A stretch of DNA of 56,229 bases. Origin: Flammula alnicola. Taxonomy: Eukaryota; Basidiomycota; Agaricomycetes; Agaricales; Strophariaceae. Location of the stretch: contig JADNRV010000313.1 in the NCBI GenBank assembly GCA_015499995.1, positions 1 to 56,229 of the forward strand, read 5' to 3'. The position numbers were made by a program, and so were the translations under genes. Positions 11,618 through 22,938 of the stretch are shown one piece after another. Below the pieces are notes generated by a model, which ran no database searches, was not told the DNA's origin, and saw only the letters and a list, made by a program, of their open reading frames with translations. Position 1 is the first letter of the stretch, and each line of letters starts with the position of its first letter.

Positions 11618-13185
11618 ATGTCCCACATCCACTTCGCAATAACCCCGAGCGAATCCGACCCAGGCCCATCAACCGCAGCGAGGAAACGCGGAAGGTGCGA
11701 TTCAGATCCACATGATCCCCGACCTCCAGAAAAGATGTCAAAAGGATACGATGACACCGATACCGACACTGAAATGGACGGCCTGATGTGCTCATCGTCG
11801 AGCTCATGCACGAATTCACCTTTGCCGTCGACCTCGGCAGCAGTACTGCAGCTCAGCATCTTATCAAAACACAAGTCATTCACGCGTGATGAAGAGTATT
11901 ACTTTGAAGATGGGAGTTGTGTCCTTCTCGTTGACAACATATTGTTCAATGTGAGTTGACATGATGTCGATGTCTGTGAAGTAATTTGTTGATGGAATCT
12001 TTCAGGTGCATCGTTCTATTTTGAGCAAAGACTCGTCGAGCTTCGGCACGATGTTCTCTTTGCCTCAGGGAGACAACGAGGCCGAAGGACGATCTGATGA
12101 CAATCCGATAGTGCTCAGAGGGGATACACCTGACGAGTTTCGACATTTTCTCTGGGCTCTATATGCTCTGTAAGCATGTTTTTCTTCTTCTAATGGGTGC
12201 TGCAGCCCATTAGGTATATCGTCGTAGACCACCAGAACTGCGAGTAGCAACCTCTCCATCTGCAAATCTCGGGCACCTTATCGACATCGCAAGAGTATCC
12301 AACAAATATTCTTTCAAAACTCTCGAAACATGGGTCCTCGATGCAATCCAAGACTATGTCAACCGCAAGCCTTCCCCAATCCTGAATTCCTACACCTACA
12401 TCGCGCCAGAGGTCGAGGCACCGCCTAAAGCAGCGACCCAACAGGAAACAACCGACCAACTGACGCGCTTGATCCGTCTTGCCCAGCTCTGCCAGCACGA
12501 GCGCCTCCTGACCACCATGATCGGCCTTTTGCGCCAGCTGATGTCGGTCTCGGTGCAATACGCCTACCTCGCAATGACACTTTCCGACGAGCTCGACCTG
12601 CGCACCCTGCGCGGCGCGGCGTATCTCGAGGTGATGCAGAAAGCCACCGTCGTTAAAAAGCTGACTGTAGACGTGACGAGGTCCCCAGTACCGACCCCGG
12701 TGCTGGGCAACGTCAGCTCGTCTAGCATCGTCCAGAGCACGACGTCATTGGCCAGCACAGACGGCGTCGTCGAAGGCACCCTCGACTCATCCGGCCGTCT
12801 GATCATCACCCGCACACAGCAGCTCAAACTGCTCGCGGGGTACTACCGCCTCACCACAACCTGGGAGAAGCTCCGGATGACGCCGCTCCACTTTGAACAC
12901 TCGCACTCGTGCGGGGCGACGTGGCACCAGCAGGGATGCACGCAGTCCTGGCTCGAGTTCTGGAAGGAGAAGACTCGCAGCGACAGCGTCATGAACCTTG
13001 GGTTGGCCGATGTGCTTGGGAGACTCAAGTTGGTGCAGAAGGATTATGACCGTTGGGGCAGCGCGACTTATATGCATCATGACTGTCGCATGAATGCGAA
13101 GAAGGCGATCGGGGATGTGATAAAACGCGTTGAGGAGGCGCTGCCGGATTATTTCTCAGAGCCTGGTGACTTCACGGAGGACTGA
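11618..13185 (+). CDS. BTB/POZ-domain protein, 484 aa
   Basis: Three exons (11618-11950, 12006-12169, 12228-13185) close in frame with GT-AG introns. A low-complexity N-terminus (Ser/Asp-rich, residues 1-80) is followed by the Agaricomycete BTB core: YYFEDGSCVLLVDNILFNVHRSILSKDSSSF, GTMFSLPQG, and NPIVLRGDTPDEFRHFLWALYAL. A long helical C-terminal region follows (IDIARVSNKYSFKTLETWVLDAI..., later GYYRLTTTWEKLRMTPLHFEHSHSCG). BTB domains mediate homodimer or adaptor contacts, often with Cullin-3 or transcription regulators; which applies here is not visible. The second BTB gene at 31303 has the same exon pattern and is a paralogue. The large C-terminal exon is more GC-rich than the rest. Confidence 0.85.
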
Positions 13186-13300
13186 TCGGAAGCAAACGGT
13201 TTGTATATTCGTGCTGGCACTGTATCCAAAATTTTGTATATTCACTAATTACCATCCGAGTCGTGTGCCTTTGTAACATTAACTGTGTAGTCTACTTCAT

Positions 13301-14516
13301 CTAAACGAGCGGCCGACAGACCTTGATTGTGGGGAACATTGCGCGCTCTTCTTCACGATACAGGAGATTGTGGTGATTTTGCATAGAGATGAAAGGCGTC
13401 AATTTATTCTGAACGGCATAATCTATCAGAAAGCCAGCATATATCAGCTGCGTCTTTGGCACTTCCGGCACAGAGAAGCCAAAACTTACTTTGCATAGCA
13501 TGGACTGTTGATATTTCTTGTTAGGCAATGCAGATGTGTAGGCAGGATAACGGCTGATACTCACATTGCCAGGCCCAGCAAGAACTCATGCCAATATAAC
13601 GGGCATAACCAGCTTTCACGACATCGTGAAGTGCTTGCATCTGCAAATGAGAAGAATGTAAATATTTACAACAATGCGCCCCCTAATCGTCCAACCACAC
13701 ACCGTTTCTTCGATAGGAGTGTCCTTGTCAAACCGATGGCCTAGGAAGTCGACAAATAGTCAGAGCAGTCTCGAAATTAGTGGACGGGAGCATACATTGT
13801 AAAACATCGACATAATCCAGTTGCAGACGCTCAAGGCGATGTATGCTTGATAGCCTGGAATATATGCTATACAGAGACTTTGTATAAATACGTTGGTACC
13901 ATAAAGGATGCTTTCTTGCCTTTCGACTGAGGCCTCGTTGGTTGACATAGCCCATGTCCTCAGGGTTCTTCCCAAGGATGATCAAGTTTGTGCCGTGCTC
14001 TCGAGCAACCACATTGCATAGCTGCAGAACGACAATCAATATTTAATCAAGAAATAAAGGAGAATCGGATATATACCTTGGTCATAACGACGATTTCATC
14101 TCGGGGTAGATTCAGCTGCTTGATGGCTCTTCGAAGAATAACCTCAGAAAGCCCATTGAAATAGACCTAGAGGAACAGTCAGGACATTTGGAACCGGGAA
14201 GAGGCAACCAGATACCAACGTCTGCAGTATCGAAAGTCTGTATTCCTGCATCATAACTGAGCATTGAATTCCAAACGGTTATCAGCGTGCGACGCGGTCA
14301 AGCCGAAAATTTTGCCAACGAACGCGTATTTAATGTGCTTAACAGCTTCCTCTTCTCCAAGTACCCACTTTTGCCAGTCAGAACTTCCATATTGCATAGT
14401 CCCAAGGATGATCTTGGAAACCTTCTGCAACATCGGCTTCAGGGTAAGCAGCTGCAAGGGCGGGTGAACAGGGGTGAACCGAAAGAATAGGGCATCTTCG
14501 GTTTCGTTTCGGCCAT
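13301..14516 (-). pseudogene. 3'-truncated aldo-keto reductase (copy A)
   Basis: The start at 14516 (MAETKPKMPYSF) leads to KVSKIILGTMQYGSSDWQKWVLGEEEAVKHIKYA, FDTADV, VYFNGLSEVILRRAIKQ, EIVVMTK, LCNVVAREHGTNLIILG, GYVNQRGLSRK, RLQLDYVDVLQC, HRFDKDTPIEET, YARYIGMSSCWAWQ and LLYREEERAMFPTIK. It follows copy B at 21113 exon by exon. It then stops a few codons past the point where copy B has an intron, so the last third of the enzyme is missing, including the LFGVGSIPWSPLARG and cofactor-tail parts. The deleted end abuts the 3' end of the BTB gene. The first intron of this copy has weak boundaries. It is almost certainly inactive as an oxidoreductase. Confidence 0.8.
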
Positions 14517-14619
14517 ACTGATAGATGTGATGTTCGATACTTGGATGAGTTGATCAATGTCGTTCAAAGAGATAGCCTCAGATCTAGTCGGAAGCACATA
14601 TATCTATGTCTGGCTGGTC

Positions 14620-14628
14620 CTATTTTGG
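14620..14628 (+). repeat. left target-site duplication of the MULE
   Basis: CTATTTTGG directly abuts the left terminal inverted repeat and is repeated exactly at 20750-20758. Nine bp is the classic Mutator-superfamily length. Confidence 0.9.
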
Positions 14629-14668
14629 GGATAAAACTATTCAGAAACCCCCTTTCTGCCAGAAACCC
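14629..14668 (+). repeat. MULE left terminal inverted repeat
   Basis: It begins GGATAAAACTATTCAG and matches the reverse complement of 20710-20749 at all 40 positions. Confidence 0.92.
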
Positions 14669-15046
14669 CATATGTCGTTATTTACATCCAAATGAGAGCA
14701 TTTGTCTGCCGACTATGCCGAGGTGAGCTTGCCGTGTGATGCCGAACATGTGATGGAACCTTAGACAAGGCGTCTCTGGATCTGCCCTCTCTCGACCTCA
14801 ATGTTGTCAACCACCACTATGTCTCTTTCTTCTACCCTCATGAGATTAGTGTAAATTCTTATGGTAAGCTTCAAGCTTCGTCAGGTCTATAGGAATCCAT
14901 TCTAATTATCTCTTTCAGTACATAGATGTAATAACCAATTGAAGTTTACTTCCGCGTATCCGTCGTCCGAATGTTTTTGCCGTTGAAGTTTTCACTCGAA
15001 GAGGTCTTCTAAGTATTCTCCCCATCTCATCTGGCTGTTCTTCAAC
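14669..15046. other. MULE left subterminal region and transposase leader
   Basis: Non-coding. It includes weaker inverted-repeat similarity to the right end up to about 14728 and presumably the transposase promoter. No clear TATA box was found. Confidence 0.6.
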
Positions 15047-18000
15047 ATGGACCAGCCATTTCGCTCTTATGCCTCTCCCCCGCCACACCTGGCCTTTTCA
15101 GCAGACTTTTTCCAAAGTCTTACTATCGCGCAAGCTGCTGAACACTCCTACCCAAGCATAGCTCCAATTGGATCAGTTTTATCGACATCTTTCTCTCAAA
15201 ATATCCCTCTTTCAGCTGCTGCGACTGTCATTAGACCTGGTGAGGTCATCCCCAATTACAATGACTTGAACACAATCACATCCAATATTGAGGATGAATA
15301 CCGGAAAGGTTTTCGGTCGGCTGAGGTGAAGTTTCGACATAAAGGCCTGGAATATTCTGTCGTATATCATTTCTCAAAGGTGCGCACCAGCATGGCCAGA
15401 GAATGTTATATATATCTTATATGCTTCTCTTAGCTTGAGCTCATTCGCCAATGTACTAACTATGAACCTGCGGTCAACGCCTACCGACATCTCCTTGCCC
15501 ATTTACACTCGGAACATTTCAACCTCGGTCCGGCCTTGACAACTTTTCAAGATTCACTGGTCACAGCAAGAATTCAAGGATTTTGTGTCTCGCATTTCCG
15601 CCTCGACAAGCTGGGGTGTCTGTTGGGCGAATCCTGGCTCGAGGAAGATGTTTTCAATGTACTCCTTGAGTTGGCCTACTTTCGCAAGGCTTACCATACA
15701 GATGACGCTGTACAAGTCTCCGACATACTCCTTCTTCCAACTTCATTCCTGACTGATGCCCGCAGGGCCTACGAATCCATCCCTTCTGCTTATACTGAAG
15801 AAATATTGGCTGTTCGGGCACGCATTTCATCAACAAATGTACGTCTGGTGGCTATGGGCCGGGTCGATGAAGATCATTTCACTGCCTTCATCTATCGTCG
15901 TGGTTCTTCAATCATTGATTACGGTGATTCCATGCACAAGTCCCCTGCCCGCCATATCCTTCCAATCCTCCAGTGGGTCTTCTTGGACATCGCTCATCCT
16001 TCAATTACAGCTATCAAGCATGGTACCATCGCTAAGCAAAGCATTGGCCGCGGCGGAGGTAGCTGCGGAATTGCTGCTTACAATTTCATTGAATTGGCCG
16101 CCAAAACACGCAAACGACTTCGTCCATGGAGTGGCTCAGAGGCACAACTTTTTCGTGATGCAGCTCTTGAAGATCTTATCCGCTTTCATTATCTCGCCAC
16201 TCAATCCGACGGGACATTCTCTGACTGGACTACCAAGGTTTTGGATGATGACATGACCTCTGGGGTTTCAGCTGACCTGTCTATTGCGACCGGATATACT
16301 GATTTTAATATGTTCATTCCTTCGGTATGGCTACATTATTTCTTTTCACAAGGGATGCTAACAGGTAATCCACAGAATCGTCACCCAATCACACGATTTG
16401 ATAAGCTAGAATCAACACCTCTTCATCGTCAACTTGAATATGCCCCACGTACACAAGTTCCCTATGTTTCCGAGCTGGCCGCCTCTGTACCAACCCTCCT
16501 TCCAGCATTTGAACTCTCAGTGAAGTCCATTTCAGCCCCGCTTCCTCAGAAAGCCCCAGTATCAACCTTTATCTCCCCAACCCGCAAACCCGGCAAGCGA
16601 CGTCACAGAAGTCTTGACAAGATTGACTTTACTATGATATCCCCGTCTACTCCAATTTCATTAGCGAAACAACCTGTGCCATTCAAAAAGATCGCACCTT
16701 GGCCGGACTCTCCTTCCGACATGATATTTGTCACCTCATCTCCAATTCCTATATCGACTGTCAAACCAATTCCTCATTCCTCCCATGTTATCGACCTCGT
16801 CACGCCAGAGCGCAAAATCAAGCGAATCTCTGTACCAATGGATATCAGTCCCAAGAAGCATAGCGATGATTCAGATAGTGATGTCATTCTGCTCACCATC
16901 AAACAGGAGAAGACTACCAAACCGGAACCTGCGGCAGATGTCTTCGCTCCTGAAAGGCCAAAACTATCAACCACAAAACCTGTAACCGCACCAGGAATCG
17001 TTAAGCAGGAGAAAGCCATCAAAACAGAGCCCATTATCGATCTGTGCTCACCCGAACAGCCAACCTGCCAATCTTTCAACCCAGTCAAGCATGAAAATGC
17101 ATCTGAGCGATCCGTTGAGCCTTCTCCTGGTATCGTTCGTGTTGGCTCGATCTACAAAACACTTGATGATGCAAAGAATGCTATATTTGCTCATGAAGAA
17201 AGACTTGGCTACAATTGGAAAACAGCTCAGAGTGCGAAGGATGCTCACGGAAATCTCAAGAAGACCACATTCCGATGTAACCACTACTCCACGCACAAAC
17301 CAGCACACTCTGTCGATATTGACCCATCAGACCATCGCACCGGGAAGTCAATGAAGACGGACTGTATGGCGCATGTCAATGTCAATCGTGTGCGCGGGTC
17401 AAGTCACTTGTGGTCAATTACCTTGGTTGAATGGGACCATAACCATCCTCGCCCAATCCCTGAAGGTGCACCGATACGTCGACCACCAACCAAGGAGCAG
17501 AAAGACGCTATTTCTCGCCTTGCCACAAGCTCGTCAAGTCGCTTCAGTCGAGGCCAGCTTGCAGATATCTTGAAGACGCAAACGGGCAGCACCCTTGAGC
17601 CCCGTCAGATTGGGAATATCATGAACAAGGCGCGTCTTGAAGCTCGAGAAGAGGTTGGCCGACTGGGTGGGGATATTCACGCTATCATTGCTAGCCTTGA
17701 GCAGAAGTCCCAGGAAAGACATGGATGGCGATATCACCTTAAGATGGACGATGAATCTGTTGTCACCGGAATCTGGTGGCAATCGCCTCTGCAAAGTGAA
17801 CTCTGTCGGCGATACAGTGATGTGTTGATCAATGATAACACTTACAATCGAAACTGGTCAGGCTATCCTCTCAATATCGGAATCACAATCGACAGCCATG
17901 GCCATTCACGAAATATCTGGTATGCCTTCCATGCAATCGAGGATCGTGAACATCATGTATGGGTCCTTCGATGTCACCTCGATAGTGCCGGCATTGCGCC

Positions 18001-19800
18001 CAATTGCTTCATGTCTGACCGAAGTGGTTCACTGATTGCAGCTGTAGAAGAAGTCTTTGTCATTACGGAACACTTCTTCTGCATTCACCACCTCGAAGGA
18101 AATGTCGACAAGAACTTACCTGGTGTTCTTCCACCCGACCAATGGGCATCATTCAAGAACGACTTTTGGGTGGTATACCGTGCCATATCACCAGAAGATT
18201 TTGAGACAAAGTGGCGGGAACTCACTGCTCGATATCCTCCAGCACAGAAATATCTTGATGAAGAACTTTACCCCTGTCGGCGGCAGTGGGCATGGGCGTA
18301 CACCGGCTACAAGTTTACTTGTGGGGTTCGGACAAATGGACGGGTTGAGGTCGAGAATCGGATCACCAAGGCATTCGGAGGCCCTAAGAAATCGCTCAAG
18401 GAACTTTTCGATGCACTGAATGAGCGCACCGATGGACAGGGTGTGCAAGAACTGATTCGAGTGAGAGATGTGCGTTCAACTCATTTCACTGTGTCACCTT
18501 TCACTTCTGACAGATTGTGACCTTAGTCATCACGCCGTCAACATCCCTCAAGAATCGAAACAATCTTTCCTGGACCTTTGCAAGTCCTGCGTGAATTTGC
18601 TGGCCCTTTCGCGCTTGGGAAATGTTTTGAACAAATGAAGGCCAGCATGTACTACACGATGCGTGCTGTGCCACGTCCAGTTGGTATGCGAGATTGGGTG
18701 AGGCGCTTCATTGCGCTAAGTCTATGTCTGCATGTCGGCTAATATTCGAATTCATAGGATGAATATGCGGTTGAAGTAAGTGGAGATTTGGGGTATAGCT
18801 GGGAACGCGGAGAGGAACAGGTGATTTAAATATTTATTGAAGATCCTCGAGATTCCAATCTAAAGCTAATTCTTTCATTTAATAGCGAATGATAAACGAC
18901 TTCGAGAATGATAATTCACATATTTCAACACTCTTCCTACTTCGTCTAATCCGTGGGCGAGGACTGTCTGTCAAACAGCTCATTGAGGTCAAGCATATCG
19001 GAGCAAAGTCTTCACACATAGTGGCTCTTCTCACCGATGGTAGCTACGTGTGTGACTGTTGTATGGGCATGAGCATTGGGTTGCCCTGTCGCCATTATTT
19101 TCATGTTCTCAACGTGATTCCAACTCTCAAATTCAATCTTGGGGTGATTCGGGCTCGGTATGTGTTTATTATGCCAATATCAGTTAAAATCTTATAAATA
19201 TCCTTTATATCTAGCTGGTACCAGGACAAAAACCTCAACTTACGAAACATACCAGAGGTCGAAGCAAGAGAGGCTGAATTTCGACGTCTGGACGAAGATG
19301 TCCCAACATCGCAACAGACACCCCTTGTCAATTCAAATCCCCTCCAACACGTACAGCAGCCACCATCATCTACCCCTGCCCCTCCTGCGACACAGACCAT
19401 TCCAGCTCGGACAGTTTTCCATGAAGCAACAGCAGCCCTCGGACCACTGATGAACCATATCCAAACTCAAGAACAACTGGACAAGTTATTAGATGGCCTC
19501 AATGAACTTCGGTGAGTATAAGGAAACACACTATCGGAAGATGAGCTTACTTTTAAGAGCAGCACATTGCGTCGACAAGCCGCTGAACGCGAGGACTTCC
19601 GCGAACCGCCAGTCCTGAATCCAAAAGGAAGACCCCGCGAGCAAAGAATAACTGGAGCTATAGAAGGCCACCCAAGAGGAGGAGGTGCTCGGAGGAAGGC
19701 CGCGCAAGGTGAAACTGTGCGGAAATGCAGATTGTGCCGCCAACCGGGTCATACGAGAAGAACCTGTCCTTATTTAGCACCTTCAGGCGAAGTTGAATAG
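15047..19800 (+). CDS. MULE transposase with Ulp1-like protease, FAR1, SWIM and zinc-knuckle domains, 1470 aa
   Basis: Seven exons (15047-15379, 15434-18469, 18527-18697, 18758-18820, 18886-19157, 19215-19511, 19560-19800) close without a stop. Order: a C48/Ulp1-like domain (about 160-350) with GESWLEEDVFN, His259 (DEDHFTAF), Asp273 (IIDYGDS) and Cys322 (GGGSCGIAAYNF). Next comes a disordered Pro/Lys-rich linker holding SIM-like (VIDLV at 563, VILLT, IIDLC) and psi-K-x-E (IKQE, VKQE, IKTE, VKHE) motifs. Then a FAR1/WRKY-GCM1 zinc finger (about 725-781, ending WDHNHPRP), the MULE catalytic core (Asp912 in LINDNTYN, Asp973 in MSDRSG, and an IHHLEGNV helix), a SWIM finger (about 1256-1272, CDCCMG...PCRHYF) and a C-terminal CCHC knuckle (CRLCRQPGHTRRTC). 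The core should cut and join the element ends; the protease-like part may act on SUMO-type conjugates (inference). The last acceptor could be 19559 or 19562; both stay in frame. Confidence 0.92.
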
Positions 19801-20709
19801 TTTCAAATACAGTCCTACTTACCTCTCGATGTCAGCCTTGACTCGCAAGTAAGAGAGCACGGCCACGTAGCCAAAAATTCCAAAGCAACATTCTCCTCCC
19901 TGGAGCTGAGCTATCGTCGGTGCAGTTGAGGGCCCTATGGCACTGGCGTTGGCGTTCACTTTGGCCAGTGTTGGTATCGGAGGTCATGCCGCCAACCATG
20001 AGTACTACTAGCCACAAGCGGGCCCGCCTACCAGAGATCGGTGCCCACCGCAAGTTGTTAGTTGCGAGTGCACTGCATCCACCAAAGTTCAGTGCCAGCT
20101 GCATTGGAAAGCAAACGGTGTTCTCGCGATTGTGGAGGTAGAGCTACCTGGACGTGCACTGCAAAATCTAGATGATGAATAGATCAATAAGTATTAGTAT
20201 AAACAGATGAAGCAGTTGTGCACCTGACACCTTGTCGAGCCCAGCAATGGCTCCGTTGGCAGTGCGCAATGTGCGCTGTCGACCTTCAGTCATTGTGGCT
20301 GTCATGGCCATCATCTGTGAAGGGTAGCTTTGGCGAGAAACATCAACGAAGACGGGGGGTGACAGCCTCGATAAACGACGGAGGTGGAGACAGAACCGCT
20401 GGTGGTGGTGTGTTGTGAACTGGTTGCCTCGTGGATTGCTGCGAAGGAATTGCTGATTCTCCCTTAATGTCTACCTGCTCGGCAGAAGGGGCTGCGTGGC
20501 GAGCGACATCGACGAAGGTGGTCAGAAGACGAGAAACAATAATTGAACTGTCGATGTCACGGCCGGTCCGGGTGTTCCGAGGCCCGACCTTGCGTTTTGC
20601 CACAAAGTCACGTGTGGCAAAAGTCAAGTACGTGCTTCGGACTTTAAATCTCGGCATTTCTGCCGACGTTGTTTGTTCTCCCAGAAATGGGGTTTCTATA
20701 TAAGCGTTA
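19801..20709. other. MULE 3' non-coding region
   Basis: About 0.9 kb lie between the transposase stop and the right inverted repeat. I see no supported exon. The open frames, including a long leftward one that runs out of the element across its border, lack family resemblance. It contains weaker inverted-repeat similarity near 20640-20700. Confidence 0.6.
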
Positions 20710-20749
20710 GGGTTTCTGGCAGAAAGGGGGTTTCTGAATAGTTTTATCC
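20710..20749 (-). repeat. MULE right terminal inverted repeat
   Basis: Perfect reverse complement of 14629-14668. A further GGGGTTTCT copy lies just inside at about 20690. Confidence 0.92.
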
Positions 20750-20758
20750 CTATTTTGG
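20750..20758 (+). repeat. right target-site duplication of the MULE
   Basis: CTATTTTGG, identical to 14620-14628 and directly abutting the right inverted repeat. Confidence 0.9.
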
Positions 20759-21112
20759 ATCCATTACAGACCCATTGTTCCAGCTGACCGAGACACAAGA
20801 CGATAAGATCGTTTTTGGCCATATTATCATGGGAAGAGCGCGATTCGAAGATCCATGTACGACGCACGGGGTGAAATATACGGCCCGAAGTAGCCAAAAG
20901 AGCTTTTCCGATCACAACAATTGCTATGTAACGTAGCCAGCCAAAATTACTACCATTTACCATTTGCTTAAGGGAGAGGACATTGCTCAGACTGATTGTG
21001 AGATACATTGCTTGACTTCTGAAATATTATTACTATGTACACCCAACATGCCAATATCTCCCTCCTCATATTCATAACTTGAAGAGTCTTCATAGTGACG
21101 AGAGTCGTAAGA

Positions 21113-22938
21113 TCAGGAGTGTCCGATGATGTTTGTTGGTTTGTATGGCTCCTCAAGGTACTTGATCTCTTCTTCAGAAAGCTTTACATGCAAGCCAGCT
21201 AGAAAAGAATCTCAGATTCGAAGTTCGTATTGATGATTGGAGCTCATACCAATGATGTCTTCTAAGTTCTTGAGGCTGGTTGTGCCAACAATCGGAGCAG
21301 AAACACCTGAAGGAGTTCTTCAGCACGAATCGGTTCATTAAATACACCAACTTACCCTCTTTTGCTAGGATCCATGCAACGCTGACCTGGGCCATGGAAA
21401 TGCCTCGTTTTTTGGCAACCTCTTCCACACTGTGCAACGTAAGTTTAATCTATATATTTGAAAAGAGTAAACCTTGAACAGACCGTGCCAGGATGTCGGA
21501 TGTGCCTGGGGCACCTAAATAGTTATTGATGATCCTATATCTTTATTTAGCCCATGCCTCTTGAACCTGCAAGGTCACTGAAACTTACCAATCAGTATCT
21601 CCACGCTTGGTTTTCTCTGCGAGAGGTCGAGTAAGAAGACCCCGAGCAAGTGGAGACCATGGAATGGATCCGACACCAAAAAGCTGAAATATCAAGTGAG
21701 GTTAATCTCTCTGAGTTACGACACTGAATGCAACAAACCTTTAGTGTCGGAAGCATTTCGCGCTCTTCCTCGCGGTAAAGGAGACTGTAGTGGTTTTGCA
21801 AAGATATGAATGGGGTGAGTTTGTTGTTGATTGCATAGTCTGCCAGGGAATGATGTGAGCTTGCCAAGATCTCAAGATTTTTGAGTGGGATCGCATACTT
21901 TGCATAGCGTGGACTAAGGGATTATATGGTCAGACAATCGATAAAGGTCGACATTTTGATACGTCGACTTACATTGGTAAGCGAAACAGGAGCTCATCCC
22001 GATGTAACGCACATAACCTGCTTGAACGACATCATGCAGAGCTTGCATCTGAGGTATATAATGCTCAGTAATTGACGATATAATTGATGACGCAATTATC
22101 TTACCGTCTCTTCGATAGGAGTATCGGGGTCAAACCGATGACCTAAATAAAACGTCAGCCACAAGAAAAAGAGAGAATGAAAGAAAATCGACATTGTAAC
22201 ACGTCGATATAATCAAGCTGCAAGCGTTCGAGACTGTGCTTGACAGACTCAAAGATATGCTGGAAGACATATATTCAGAACGTGATATTATGATGGGGGG
22301 AGAACGAACCTTGCGACTAAGCCCATGCTGATTAACATAACCAGCATCGTCAGGTTTAATTTTACTGGTAAAGAAGTTGGTGCCAAATTCACGAGCGACT
22401 GGGGCATACAACTAAATGAATTGCAATCAGAACAGAAGCATAGCGTTCTCATGTGATGTGTCTTGCTTCACTTGCCTTCGTCATACTCTAACAACAATTT
22501 CATCTCGAGGAAGCTTCAATTCTTTGATAGCTTTCCCTAGGATGATCTCAGAAAGACCATTAGAATACATCTAAAATTGGGAAACTAAAAGATGTGCGGA
22601 TAGCATATGATAACGAAACGAGTTACGTTGGCTGTGTCGAATGTCTGAATGCCGGCGTCATATCTGTTGAGTTGTTACACCGTCAGACAGCAGACAAAAG
22701 CCCTAAGTACGAGTACTTACGCAGCTTTGATATGCTTGATAGCCTCGTCCTCACCCAAAACCCACTCCTGCCACTCGGGGCTTCCATATTGCATCGTCCC
22801 AAGAATGACTTTTGATATCTTGAGACCTGACTTGCCCAAACGAACTAAATGGGATGTAAGCCTGCATAAACTTTGCAGATCGTGTTAACTGTGCGTACCG
22901 TAGGGAACCTTTGAGGTCGGTTTAGCAGCTTCAGACAT
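21113..22938 (-). pseudogene. aldo-keto reductase copy B, full length but with a 5-bp insertion
   Basis: The start at 22938 (MSEAAKPTSKVPY, intron, VRLGKSGLKISKVILG) and the stop at 21113 (YKPTNIIGHS) bracket a complete enzyme of the YakC/aryl-alcohol-dehydrogenase type. Motifs in order: MQYGSPEWQEWVLGEDE, MYSNGLSEIILGKAIKEL, YAPVAREFGTNFF, YVNQHGLSRK, LERLQLDYIDVLQC, HRFDPDTPIEET, YVRYIGMSSCFAYQ, NKLTPFISLQNHYSLLYREEER, LFGVGSIPWSPLARGLLTRP and KKRGISMAQVSVAWILAKEG. Between IVV and MTK, where copy A reads directly through, five extra bases sit at 22485-22489 and shift the frame. The donor that follows is GC (GCAAGT). Unless splicing bypasses the insertion the gene is inactive; otherwise it is an intact reductase. 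The 14 kDa C-terminal part missing in copy A is present here. Confidence 0.75.

Larger units (their letters stand above)
14629..20749 (+). mobile_element. complete Mutator-like DNA transposon (MULE), 6121 bp
   Basis: It is bounded by a perfect 9-bp target duplication (14620-14628 and 20750-20758). The 40-bp inverted repeats are identical (14629-14668 and 20710-20749), with weaker similarity reaching about 110 bp inward (a GCCGA...TGCCGAG block on both ends). Sub-terminal AGAAACCCC/GGGGTTTCT motifs occur several times. It holds one intact rightward gene (15047-19800). Perfect duplication, identical repeats and an open transposase indicate a recent, possibly still active insertion. It sits between two leftward aldo-keto reductase copies. 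Removing it would leave an uninterrupted spacer with a single CTATTTTGG. Confidence 0.93.

Noticed and set aside
18776..18800. GTAAGT donor after YAVE in the transposase gene
   Set aside because: Its only close acceptor would make a 25-nt intron; reading through gives a family-like exon ending at 18820.
20343..21008. Leftward open frame of 221 codons crossing the right MULE border
   Set aside because: It runs through the terminal repeat and the target duplication, has no splice or family support, and would have been created by the insertion itself.
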